Of a stretch of DNA of 64,000 nt, positions 47,201-58,412 are shown piece by piece. A model generated the notes under the pieces. It had not been told where the DNA came from, searched no databases, and saw nothing but the letters and a program-made list of their open reading frames with translations. Each line of letters opens with the position of its first letter. Within the stretch, counting starts at the first letter, position 1. Origin of the DNA: Trema orientale (lineage: Eukaryota > Streptophyta > Magnoliopsida > Rosales > Cannabaceae); NCBI GenBank assembly GCA_002914845.1, contig JXTC01000097.1, positions 277,748 to 341,747 of the forward strand, written 5' to 3'. The position numbers and the translations under genes are program-made.

Positions 47201-47575
47201 CTATCATTTTACCCAACCTGTACTGAAGTCTGCAAGCTTTGATACATTAACATTGCCAATCAAAAAAAAGGGGTGCTCTTATTTATGTACTTCTCTGCCC
47301 AAATATGGAGAAAAACAACAAGCTCATTGATTTGTCAATCAATTTTTTCAAACTCCTATGGCTATGATCCAATCTATTGTTTTGGAGCCCAAATAAGTAT
47401 ACAAAAAGTTCTGCTGTGAGTGTTCTGTAGACTCGATCACTCAATACTCACAAACCAATAATTAGAAAGAAGATTTTGGATAGATAATCTGTTACTTGGT
47501 TGTTCTTTTTCTACAACTTAACCATACAATACAACTAGGAGGATTTAAGGGGAAAAAAAAAAACTTAGAACTTAC
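44261..47575. other. AT-rich intergenic DNA, no supported gene
   Basis: I see no domain, no splice-consistent exon chain and no clear transposon ends. Short frames here are chance. Confidence 0.5.
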
Positions 47576-47669
47576 CTCCAAATATTTTCTTATCACAGAT
47601 CACATGATCACACAAAAATGCAACGGCAAAGGATGCCGCTAGAGATTTTAGGTTGTGCTTTGTCGCCAT
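47576..47669 (-). pseudogene. Duplicated first exon of the OZI1-like gene
   Basis: This copy of the OZI1-like coding exon 1 has the same 94-nt length, an intact start codon and a GTAAG donor. It encodes MATKHNLKSLAASFAVAFLCD and ends KKIFGG. Homology continues into the upstream intron to about 47910, co-linear with 38549-38800, and then stops at a fold-back element. Coding exon 2 was not found downstream (left) of the donor. It is a partial gene copy in the same orientation, about 9.1 kb from its source. Confidence 0.85.
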
Positions 47670-47910
47670 GTCTAAACTGAAACAATTAAGACAAGAAATT
47701 CAAACAAAAAGTATGCCCCACGGGAGATAAATATAAGCAAATTATATGTATAAATTAACAATTGAAGGAAACACGGATGCATATGTAGCGAAGCTGATAG
47801 CTTAAACTAAAATAGAATAATACAAAATAAGAAAAAGTTTTGGCCTTGACAAGTTTAACATCTAGATGGCATAAAACATCATCTTAATTTACAGTGACAT
47901 AAAAAATCAT

Positions 47911-48257
47911 CTTAAAAAATACCCTCATGTTTAGATGTTCTGCAATTTAAATCCTGAAGTTTGGATTCTGCAAAATAATACCATGAGATTACGAATTTCT
48001 GAAAATTAATACCATGTGTTAATTTTTAACTGATAAAATACAATAATATCCTCAAAATTAAGATGAATAATATAGAATAATCTAGTTTTAATGGAGGATA
48101 TTATTATTTTTTTTGTTCCTAAAATTGGTCAAAAAATCTGTCCAGGATATTAATTTTCAGAAATTCGTAACCTCAAGGTATTATTTTGCAGAATCTAAAC
48201 TTCAAGATTTAAATTGCAGATTATCCAAATATAAGGGTATTTTTTTACACTTATCCC
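47911..48257 (-). mobile_element. Fold-back element family F, copy 2 (uninterrupted)
   Basis: Palindromic ~345 bp. GAAGTTTGGATTCTGCAAAAT and ACGAATTTCTGAAAATTAAT on the left are mirrored by ATTAATTTTCAGAAATTCGT and TGCAGAATCTAAACTTCAAG on the right. Reverse complement of the element at 31068-31544, without the MITE. Its left end abuts the OZI1-like duplication. Confidence 0.78.
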
Positions 48258-49900
48258 TAATTTATAAGTAACAAAAGGATTAACACTTCATTTATTTCAC
48301 CAGCAGCAAGCCCAAACCTAAAATAGCACGGGTAAAATGCACCACCTACAGATAGGTGAATGTGCATTTTACCACCTTCACTTTTACGTACGTAAAATAC
48401 CACCTCAAAGCTTCATCCATTTTTCACTATTATAGATCCTCTACTTTTTTTTTTTTGGGTAATGTATAGATCCTCTACTTAAACCTTAGAATAGTACGAA
48501 AAAAGTCAAAATCTTAGCAGGTTCACATTTAAAAAAAAAAAAAAAACCTAATCTGTATGTTTGTCTTCCTCCGGTCTTGATGCACCATACACTGGACAAT
48601 TCTATGAGATCTCATTTCTTTCTAAATAAGCAGCAATTATTTATACAAGTGTAAATCCATTTGTACGTGGCTCAATTTTTCGTGTTGAGACTTGGGTTTG
48701 CACCGGAGTTTGAATTCGACCACAAGGTGTCTAATCCTATTAATTTGGATGTTCCAGTTGCGATGGCGGGATTAGTTTGATTATTCGGATACTCGTTGGA
48801 AAAATAACCATTTAAAGTGAGTAAAGGGATTTCCGAAAAGTCAAACAAGCAGCTAATTGAGCAAACTAATGCCGCTCGGACAATTAGTAGCTAATCTTAG
48901 TTACTATATCGAAATAGGGGTTCGATTATAAAATTTTGTATTGATTTTTATCATAAATTTACATACTTTAATTTAGGAGTGGCAATTATTAGTGGGTCAT
49001 AGTCGTGTTCGAATTCGTATCGTATCAATATATATAACTATATATGCATTAACACGAATCCGGCCTATGTAATAATTGTGTTAAAAATTATAAGCTAAAT
49101 CCAAATTATTTATAATGGTTGATCTGACACGACTCGTGTAACCCATCTATTCATAAATGTATCCAAGTAGACCTTAATGTAACACCTTTTCCAAAATGTT
49201 ATGATTTATGCTATCAAAAAAATTTTTAACATGTTTTCAGTTATGGTAATGTGCTGAAAAAAAGTCAGTTTTTGTTGTAGTATATACCTTATAATTCTGT
49301 AAACCTTATTAATCCTCATACTAATGAATTGTGAAATCTTTGATTAATTATAACTGATTTAAGCTCGAAGGATATAAAGATTAGAAAATCTGTTATATAT
49401 TTGGACTTAAATTATTCTTGAAGTAGTGGCTAATTAACCATTTCTTTTCCAGTCAATTAAATATGGTACCTTGTGTGTAAGCGTGTTTCTATATTTAAAA
49501 AGTAAACTAGAATTTGGTGAAATTTGAATTACTTTAGCTTAGTTACAGTTCTACAGAACAGAATAAATAATGTAGGTTAATTTTCGTACTCAAGTTATAA
49601 AGTTTACTGGTGTATGTAAAAAGGTTCGAAGAAAGAACACAGAACTAGAGTGAAATTAACTTAAAACACACTAATGTCTTGAAAAAGAGAGTCGTACATT
49701 ACCAAATGTGTCCAGTGAACACCATAGTACAACATAAGAAACTCTTAGACGATCTAGGACCTAAAAGGAGTGAATACTTATATAATGACTGAAACTGTGA
49801 AACAACTTATATTCCTAACAAACCAGACACATAATTATAACAACTTATTCCTAACGAACTAGACACGTAACACCATAACATGGTATAATTATATACTTCC
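48258..49900. other. Intergenic DNA with no supported gene
   Basis: A stretch near 48970-49150 (GGAGTGGCAATTATTAGTGG; ACACGAATCCGG; GACACGACTCGTG) resembles the decayed repeat at 22.5-23.3 kb. No coding signal. Confidence 0.4.
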
Positions 49901-49910
49901 ACTCTCGATC

Positions 49911-50457
49911 CTAATAATCGTCGTCCTCGTTGTCAGTAGCAGCATCCTCATCCTCATCATCTTGATCATCGTTGTCCGTATCGGAATCCTCATCCTCATA
50001 ATCGGCGTCAGCGTGACCAGTGGCACCAACGTTGGCATCAGCACCCTTATCCTCATTCTCATTCTCAGTCTCAGTCTCAGTCTCAGCCTCTGTTTCAGTC
50101 TCTGTCTCAATCTCAATTCTCATTCTGATCATTGGTGTCAGCACCAGTGGCACCGAGGTTGGCATCAGCACCATCACCCTCATCCTCATCCTCATCCTCA
50201 TTCACATTCTCAGTCTCAGTCTCAGTCTCATACTCCACTCTCCAGAATGGGATACCATACAGGTGGAGGCACCACATCTGGCTCTCTAGTTATTCTTCCA
50301 TAACCACCGATTCCCCATGCTTCACCCCATGAATTTGCACTATCCAATAGTCTACTCCATTTTCGTCAGTGTCATACCCTATGATAAGCACAACATGAGA
50401 TGCGTATCTACTCCCATCAGGGCACGATATTTCTTCCCTGTTCGGATTATAGATATC
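49911..50457 (-). pseudogene. Papain-like (C1A) cysteine protease C-terminal relic with acidic tail
   Basis: On the minus strand an exon starts after a TTTGGCAG acceptor at 50457. It reads a C1A C-terminal lobe: SRYASHVVLIIGYDTDENG with the catalytic His in the SHVV position, then VDYWIV. The frame then shifts by one base just before the NSWGEAWGIGGYGRI segment that should carry the catalytic Asn. A stop follows after about 20 more residues. Beyond it, in other frames, come two rounds of Glu/Thr/Asp-rich repeats, (ET)n then NEDEDE, then GADANxGATG, ending at 49911. I found no upstream exons with the catalytic Cys. The coding remnant is broken; the acidic tail is not a normal part of this family. 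Confidence 0.65.
50027..50230. repeat. Low-complexity hexamer-like repeat, (CTCAGT)n / (CTCATC)n, duplicated
   Basis: Arrays of CTCAGT, CTGTCTC and CTCATC words occur in two blocks. Each is associated with a GGTTGGCATCAGCACC or CGTTGGCATCAGCACC word (50030-50050, 50157-50175), which shows that a ~125-bp unit was duplicated. Confidence 0.7.
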
Positions 50458-51272
50458 CTGCCAAATTAAGAAAAATCATAAAATTGTAAAAATTAATTAA
50501 TAAATTAGATAGCACATATACTTATAAAATTTATTCAATAATAAATATTCTTTTACTATGTATTATAAATGATGAAAACTAATTTATTCCTCTTTTCTCG
50601 GAAACTAAAAATGTATTTTTCGGGAATTAATTTTTTCTATTTTTTCTTTTTTCAATTTGGACAGTTTCCTTCTTGTTTTTGAGAAAATTACACTCATTTT
50701 CTTCTTCTTCTTCTCCAGTAGCATGCTTTAATATTTCTTCTCCTTCTCAAAACAGAAATCTCATCTCCTTCTAAAGATATCTTCTCAAGACAACACATTA
50801 GTATTATTTTTTCAAGTGTTCTTCTACATACAAAAGAAAATTGGGAAAAAAAATCTCAAGGTCAATACATCTAAATTCTCTTTAGCATAATTTCTAAAAG
50901 ATAATATTTTACGACAACGGAAAAATATCTTTGGGAAATAGAGAAGAAAAGCCATAAAAAGAGTTTGAAGATCTCTAATTATATCTTTCTGATCTAAACT
51001 CTCTTTAGTAATTTTCTAAAAGACAACATTTTATAATAATACAAAAAAAAATCTTTAGGAAACAGAGAAGAAAAGCCACGAAAAGATTTTGAAGATCTCA
51101 AACTATATCTTTCTAACTATTCTCTCGTTAATTTCTTGATTATTATTTGTTGAATTATACATCAATTAACATTTTCTTTTTATAGTTGTGTGTTCTCACA
51201 TTTTTTTTTCTCCGAAAAGCCCCTTCTTGGAATTTTGCTTAGGACCCCAAAATTGCTTAAGTCGGTCCTGCG
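50458..51272. other. Spacer between the protease relic and the cystatin relic
   Basis: AT-rich. A diverged direct repeat is present: GAAGAAAAGCCA(T/C)(A/G)AAAAG and GAAGATCTC(T/A)AA(T/C)TATATC at about 50942-50985 and 51066-51110. No missing protease exon was recognised. Confidence 0.5.
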
Positions 51273-51589
51273 AACAAGTACATAGAGGTAGCCACCTCAT
51301 TCGCTTTCAAGGAGCATAACAAAACCAGGAATAAGTTTAATTTGACATAGATCAATAGCTAATTATAAAAATTTGTTTTGAACAAGTAATTAAATAATAA
51401 TCTTTCATGTGGAGTCAACAGGGTGATGAACTTCAATTGAAGTACATTGTAAGAGTCAACATGCAGTTTCACTCTAATCTATTATACTACATGACATTAG
51501 AGGCAATGGATGAGAAATTAACGTTAAAGGCAACGGATGAGAAATTTTATGAAGTGAAAGTGTATTATGTGTCAGAAGATCGACTTTGA
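51273..51589 (+). pseudogene. Cystatin-like (phytocystatin) relic
   Basis: Two pieces match the phytocystatin layout. Piece 1 (51273-51335) reads KYIEVATSFAFKEHNKTRNK, like the helix signature LARFAV..EHNK, and then hits a stop. Piece 2, after a CAACAG acceptor (from 51422), reads DELQLKYIVRVNMQ, YYMTLEAMDEK and KFYEVKVYY, like the core strands (LTLEA, YEAKVW). The inhibitory QxVxG loop is not recognisable (MQFHSN instead), and a short internal duplication (DEKLTLKATDEK) lengthens the chain. Probably a non-functional cystatin gene fragment; the family call rests on motif order only. Confidence 0.55.
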
Positions 51590-52110
51590 GGAAGCGACAA
51601 TACGCAGCTAAAATACGAGTTGAGAAAACTTTAGAAAAAGTGAAAAGATATAGCACACAAAAGATTTAACGTAGTTCACCTAATTTAGGCTATATCTACG
51701 AACAAAGTTATGAAGAATTTTACTATGAAAAAGAGATAATAACTCACTTCTCTCTAAATACAAGGGGAGACCAAATAAACATCTCTTTCTTAAAATAGGA
51801 GAAAACACTCTCTAAACAATTTAGGAGAAAGCAAGTGGGATACTAAGAGGAATTCTAGAGATTGAACTCTCTCTTAGAAAGAGAAGGATCTGAAGAGGAT
51901 AGGATAAGGATAATAAAGAAGTAAAGCCTCTATTTATAGGCAAGGCTTATCAATCCTTCACCAACCTCCACATTGTTTGAATGCAGTTTGCACATTATTT
52001 AGGTATTCACATATCTTCACACATATATGTTCATATCTGTTCACATGTCTTTTGACATATGTTCACATCTACTGACACAAATATGTTCACACATGTTCAC
52101 ATACAACAAC
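51590..52110 (-). repeat. Possible LTR-like fragment
   Basis: On the minus strand a CTATAAATAGAGGC box (about 51929-51942) is followed by a leader-like region with repeated GAGAGA and TTAGGAGAAA-type words. To its right are repeated GTTCACAT(A/G)T words (51990-52110). No paired LTR was found, so this is suggestive only. Confidence 0.3.
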
Positions 52111-52297
52111 AAATTATAAAAACAACTGGAACTTTAGTATGGTCATGTTTAGACCTGCTAAATATATAAAATTTGTGTTAGCTTAATTATTTATAGTTGT
52201 GTTTTCGTACTAGTATATTTAATGTTGACTCTTCTATTTCAATTCTTCGCACGAGGCTTTTGACTCTTTCATCAACCTAAAATATTCAATATTCAAA

Positions 52298-52464
52298 GAG
52301 GAATGCTAGCAACACTCTCTTTTATACTCTCATAATCTCGTTGGATTCCATTATATTTTGTTGTATTATTAAAATATTAAACTGAATAGTGAAATCTACG
52401 TGTCAGATAGTGAGATTGAAAGGTGTAAAAGAGAGTGAAAAAAAGAGTATACTTAGCACTTCTC
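52298..52464 (-). mobile_element. MITE family B, copy 2
   Basis: 167 bp, starting GAGGAATGCTAGCAACACTC and ending AGTATACTTAGCACTTCTC, with inner CTCTTTTATACTC / GGTGTAAAAGAGAG. It is flanked by ATATTCAAA and ATATTCGAA (52289-52297, 52465-52473), a 9-bp duplication with one mismatch. Opposite orientation to the copy at 25120-25309. Confidence 0.8.
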
Positions 52465-52473
52465 ATATTCGAA

Positions 52474-53567
52474 AAATAAAAAACAAAAAAGAAAGTGTTG
52501 ACGGGTAATTACAATATTTATTATGACAATAACAAACTTGCCATCATCCTCCACCTTGGAAAAAAAATAGTCATCCTTTTTTTTTCGCTATCCACTAATA
52601 ATTTCCATTCCGGAGATTTTTTTTTTTTGAAATGAATACTTTTATTTTGCAAACTTTTTCTCCTTTTTGGTCACCACATTCCGTTGCAATGAGATACATG
52701 TGCATTGCACTGTGGGACCCTCCTCAATGTATCATACTCTTAATATATATTTTCTTTTTTCTTTTTTTTGGTCTTTCTTTTTTGAGTACGGATTAATTCA
52801 TTTGAACCCTCTTTTTTGCCCTAAACTCTTGTTCTTTTTCTATCGATTATTCCCATTTTACGCATTGCTGTTGTAGCTTCTGTTGTCTGGTGTTCTATGA
52901 AATCGTCGATGTATCAAATTTCATTAGGATTATTGAAAAGCCCAGTATTATGGAACCTAATAGTGAAATTAAATCTTAATGTTACAAAGATAATTATTTA
53001 TACTCTGAGTGAGACAGATTTCAAGTTCGTCTGCTAGTTTGCTCTTATTGTTTTGTCTGTAAAGTTTATCATATTATTTAACCCAAACTTTTTATCTAGT
53101 ATGCATTCCTCTCACTTCACTCTACTCCACTCCACTATTTTTGGTGTTTGGTTGTTAGTTTCTTGTGCTTAATGATGGATCTTAATTACTTAACACCAAA
53201 CAAGTGATACTTTTGTGAGGGATTGGGATTTGAGACTTTTGTTCAAGATATCCTCACTTGTTTATTCATGTTTTCCACGCTAAGTTTACTCCTACAAGAG
53301 TCCATTAACGAGTTCAATTAGGGTTCATTTTATCTTGTTGCAATAATATTGCTTAACCCACCGAGGGTGGCAGGTGGAACCATAGAAGTCGGGGGAGAAT
53401 GAAATTGAAATATTTATCACGAAAATAGCTGCCATATATGCCTCTTCGAATTATAATCTCGTTTTGCTATAATGAAAGAGCATTTTTAAGATTATATTCA
53501 GTGTTGTCGATCGATGGCATTGATTATGTGTAATATGACAATTATGAGAATAATATTGGGTGTGTCA
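52474..53567. other. Intergenic DNA with no supported gene
   Basis: Poly-T tracts and short frames only. Confidence 0.5.
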
Positions 53568-56036
53568 CGACCCAAATCCCGGGTCTGTGACAGAAAAAGA
53601 ATTTCACAATGTAAATTCAAATTCAAAAGTTGTTTTTGAAAAATTTATAAAAAATAATTTTAAAAATAAAATTCTCACAGTTTTGTGATCATCATTAGAC
53701 GTAAATTGTAAATGAAATTTATTAAAACAGACCAAGCATCATTATCAGCAGTCTCACAATTCAGCATAGCAATTATACAGAATGAGTCTGTATAACAGAC
53801 TCTTAATTATTAATACAAGCCAAGAAGGTAAACAGTATTATCTTATACAACAGTATTATCTTATACACTTACTAACTAGTTAACAGAAAAGCTGCTTCTC
53901 ATTGGTCCGCTCCTAAATTCCCAAAGTTATTCTGAGCACTACCTGAGAGGGAGAATAAGGGAGGTGAGCATGAAATGCCCGGTAGAATACCCAATTACCT
54001 TTTTGGGAAAACATTCATTTATAAATTCCATGCATGGTTAGTTGTTTTGAAAATAATTTCACAATATACCAAATCAAATACGAGTTGAAATCATCAACAG
54101 AAATCATATTCAAAATCAATAAAGATAAGTCAGATAAATAATCCATAGTACACATATCACAAATCAAACAATCCCATGAGCTTACATCCTCTCATCACGA
54201 ACTAGAGTAACTTGTATTATATGTACTGAATACTCTCTGCCTGATACCTAATCTCAAAAAACCAGAGGAACACCCATGTGTCTAATCCTACCGAACTAGA
54301 GGGGCAACTGAATGCCTACGCCTACCGAATGTGGGTAATCAAAAAAATCCCGCGCGGGTTTACGGGCTCTCACCGAGGGCAGAAACATTGGCCGCCCACT
54401 AAACACCGCGATGTCTAAGATAGATCTCATGTATGATCCTATGGTATGTGCAATACGAGAGGCAATATAAACAATTATGCGGTAATATTCTAAACCTGCT
54501 CTGATTTTTAAATAAAAATCCATTTTGTGCTTTAAAAATCCGGCAGTATAGTATCGATGATTTTATCAAATCCCATAAATAAAACTTACACAAAATCACA
54601 CGTAAAATATCTAGAGCATTTTCTCAATGTATCGTAAATTCACAATTTACCAAAATATTTATTCAAATGATTTAATTTAATAAAATCATATTTCAGAATA
54701 TATTCTAATTTTTATTAAACAAAACAATGGAAAACAAAGCAGTTGAATCCTCTACCTCGAGATGGTAGCTATACCGAGCTAACGACGCTAGAAAAGTCCT
54801 CTGGTTGTCACATAGTTGCTCAGACGGTCGTTTTTGGATCTCGACACGTTCACTTAAAAAAGTAAATTTCAAACGGAGCCTCAGATTGATAAACGAAGAT
54901 CACCACTGAATTCAGAGCACCCAAAAATACTGGATTAGATATGTGATTTATCGAAAATAGGTCCCGGTGTGGAACCGGCGCGTGGCACGCAAATTAGTAC
55001 TATTCACAACCATTTTCTCGATTTTCATGCCGCTTCAGAATATGCTGACATTTTGTATCAAAATTCATATCTCGACCTTACTGAGTCCAAATTCGAAGTC
55101 AGAACTCAGTTTTGAGGTCCCGAGCATTAATTAAGCTCAAAAATCTGAAAATTATAAAAATATCACATTTTGGAAATATTTAGAAAATACCACTTTTTCA
55201 TTTCGATAATTAACGCACTTCCGGAGACCATTTCAACACTTCAAAATCATGATTTTTCTTGTCTTAGCCTCCTCTTTAACGTGGTATAATTTTCTCAGGT
55301 AAAATAATTCATTTCCAAAATAATTACAAAAGTACTATAAAATTTAATATTAAAATATTACTACAGTAACTAACTACTCACTGGAGCTAAGTTAGCAGTT
55401 GTGGGTGGTCGAAAAATGACGGCGACGACGAGACGAGTCCAACGGTACCAGAGATGAGACGAATCGACGTTAGATGGCGAAATGGCGGCTGAAAAACTGG
55501 CTCGATGGCGGAGGCTTCGGACGGCTGCAACTCTGGCGAGAGGCGGCAAAAGGGGATGGCGGCAGCTAGCGTCGACTTGTAGGCAGCTTCCGGTCCGGCC
55601 GGGGAGGCGTGTCAGCGACAAAATGCGGCGGAGCTCCGGCGAGTGAATAGTAGCAGAGCTTCGGTTTTTGACAAAGAAGGAAGAGGGCTCTTGGGCAATT
55701 TTTAAATAGTTTGGGAGCACTGTTGCTAGTGGGACACATGGCAACACCTGATTTGATAGAATATCTTCTTAAAATTCTACTTTGTCTACAGATTTTAAAA
55801 GATTCTTTTATTTATACCTTCACTTATTTACATTTTGTCTCTGATTTTTATTTTCTTTTTCACTTTTTCCCCAATGTACCTAGACTTTATTTTGTCGAGA
55901 TTCAATTCCAATACTTTAATTTAAAATAATCTAGATATTTTCTTTAAATGATCCGAAAATTTAAAATTATCAAAATGCCTTTGATCTTTAAATTACTTAT
56001 TTAACCTTAATTAAATCCGGATTTTACGGGGTGATA
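53568..56036 (+). mobile_element. Large LTR-like repeat (probable solo LTR), copy 1
   Basis: It starts TGTCACGACCCAAATCCCGG and ends near GGATTTTACGGGGTGATA. These are the complementary-looking ends (CACGACCC...GGGGTGA) that many plant LTRs show. About 2.47 kb with a GC-rich, CGG-rich block at 55400-55640 and no gag-pol. A second copy with the same start and co-linear words (GAGCATGA...CCC(A/G)GTAG, TGGTTAGTTGTT, CATCACGAAC(T/C)AGAGTAACTT) begins at 63343. Confidence 0.6.
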
Positions 56037-56679
56037 GATTGAAGTTCTAAGCATATACTTGTACTTTAGTTGTGTTTGTTATTCTCTTTAAATATTCTAT
56101 ATTCCGTTTAATAGTGAAAGGTTGGATCGCGTAGTTGTCATGTCAGTTGAAGTTGTCCGTTTGGAAGATATTTGTTAATAGGTTAATTTGAAGAAACTCT
56201 AGGTTAATAAAACTCTGTAATTTTGGTAAATTATTAATGTAGTGATTTGAGGTTTCTACAAAATATGTCTATATAAACTTTAACTGATGGAACGTAATTT
56301 TGGTAAATATATATGAATGGAGTAATTTTTTAAAAAAAATAAATTAATGGAGTAATTTGGAAACATGATCAGTTAAGTTAGAGGAGTGCGCATTGTGCAA
56401 CTTAGTCTTTAAATTTATGGGTAAATGTGTGATATATATTCGTATAATTATCGTTGGAAAAGTTATCGAAAAATAAATACGTATATTATATAATATTTAT
56501 ATCGTTGGAAAATGCATCTTAATTCAGCTCAAAAAAAAAAAAAAAGCCTCATCAAAACCCGAAGTAAAAATATAGATTTCCAATTTTTTTTAAAAGAAAA
56601 AGGGAGAAAGGATAATTTTATTATCCAAAAAGTGAATAAATCTCCTCCCAATGGGATTAGGAAACTCTTTTCCAACCTC

Positions 56680-56727
<48 letters not shown>

Positions 56728-56802
56728 CCGCAAGATTATACAGGGCCAAACCCAAGCATAAAACGTCCGTACTAGCTAGTGGGAAAAAAAGCAAGTCACG
56801 GC
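56037..56802. promoter_or_regulatory. Upstream region of the serpin gene with a long (AT)n tract
   Basis: A (TA)n microsatellite of about 40 bases at 56682-56724 lies 80-120 bases upstream of the serpin start and may contain or replace the TATA box. The rest is AT-rich with no gene. Confidence 0.5.
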
Positions 56803-58412
56803 ATGGAGGAGTTGAGTAAGGAGATTGTGAAGCGAATCCTTGCCAATAACGACGGTAAGTTGGAGAAGAACTTGGTATTCTCGCCATGGTCGATCAACAC
56901 CCTGTTGAGCATCCTCGCTTCTGGTCTCAAACCTGGTCAGACTTTGGACAAAGTTCTGTCACTCTTAGGATTCAAAAGCGTGGCTGATCTCCACGCAAAG
57001 GTTACTGATGATGATGATGATCTACAGAAGACTCCTAATTTTGGGAACTCCAAGTCTAAGATTAATGCTCAAGTGCAGGTGGAAGGCTCTCTACTCTCTT
57101 CTCTTAATGGCGCTTGGGTTGACAAGAAATACACGTTCAATCCTTGTTTTTTGCAACTTCTCCGAACCCTATACAAGTCCGAGTCCTCCACCCTGGACTT
57201 TCAGAACAAGGTACGTACGTAATTCCTTAATCTATTTAATTCTTTTTTAGGCATAATATATTCTATTATATTCTTTGTTATGTATTCTTAAATCTATATA
57301 GGGTTTACATGATAGATATAGTTGATATTTAATCTTTTACATACATATATACGCGCGACATGATTGGTTTGATGTTTCCTTAATTAATTTGTAATATATA
57401 TATATATATATATGCGCTAAGAATCCCAGCTTTTCTACAAAATCTCTAATATTCATGCGAGTCCTACCTATCGCAACCAATTAATTATTTAAAGTTATGC
57501 TCATGAATAGAGACTATATATACATATGATTGTTTGTTTTTTTTTCCTTCTCTTTTTTCTGTTTCACGATATTTCTAATTATATAATTTATGTTTACTGA
57601 AATTGATCAAAATCTTATTTGTGAAGGCACTAGAGGCAATACAAGAAATCAATACCTGGGTAGAGAACGCAACCAAAGGGCTCATTAGAAATCTTCTTAC
57701 GTATCCTGCTGTGGGTGAGGACACAGCTTTGATTCTTGCAAATACTCTCTATTTTAAAGGACTATGGGATAAGCAATTTGATCCATCGGACACTATGTGC
57801 GAAAATTTCCATGCTCTAAGCGGAGACGTCTTCAAGGTTCCTTACATGTGCATGATGGCGTACGACGGGTGTTTATATGCATCCTCAAACGGGTTCAAGA
57901 TTCTCAGATTACCGTACCAAAGTGACTGGAACAATAAATGGAAATTTTCCATGAACATTTTTCTCCCTGATCTAAATGATGGCTTGCTCAAGTTGTTGGA
58001 TCAGTTTACTTCAAGTCCAGATCTTTTCAATCTACCATTTGAGTTCGAGGGTGTAACAATTAGGAATTTAAGGATACCAAAATTCAAGTTCACATATAAG
58101 TTTCAAGTTTCTGAGATCATTGAGAAATTAGGATTGAGTATGAATCTCAAGACCGACACAGAGATATTAGAAGCACTCAATGGCGACGATAGCATGTACC
58201 ATATGAAAATTTTACACACCTCTTGTATCGAAGTTAATGAGCATGGAACTGAAGCTGCAGCTGTTACGGACCTTGATTATGCAACTTGTTCTCTCTTTTC
58301 TCCGCCATCTATAGATTTCATTGCTAATCATCCTTTCGCCTTCATGATAAGAGAAGACATCACAGGCAATCCTATCTTTTTTAGACCTTTGGTTAATCCA
58401 ATGCTTGAATAA
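56803..58412 (+). CDS. Plant serpin with atypical reactive-centre loop
   Basis: Two exons, 56803-57210 and 57627-58412, join at phase 0 to 1194 nt, or 397 residues, the normal serpin size. The ATG at 56803 is the first in frame. The family shows as NLVFSPWSINTLLSILASG near the N-terminus, LILANTLYFKGLWDKQFD in the middle (about 173-190), and the hinge EHGTEAAAV (341-349) before the reactive loop. The end NHPFAFMIREDITGN...NPMLE is also typical. The loop has the same length as in common plant serpins, but the P2-P1-P1' triplet aligned to LRS reads Thr-Cys-Ser, putting Cys357 at P1. An Asp run (about 76-80) is unusual. The hinge suggests it can still trap a protease, but the target is unclear. 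Serpins are usually cytosolic; no signal peptide is seen. Confidence 0.92.

Noticed and set aside
55370..55747. 125-codon minus-strand frame
   Set aside because: It lies in the GC-rich block of the LTR-like repeat, shows no domain, and is Arg/Ser/Pro-rich as expected for a chance frame.
56779..56802. Upstream GTG start for the serpin
   Set aside because: Plant genes start at ATG; the first in-frame ATG is 56803 and gives a normal serpin N-terminus.
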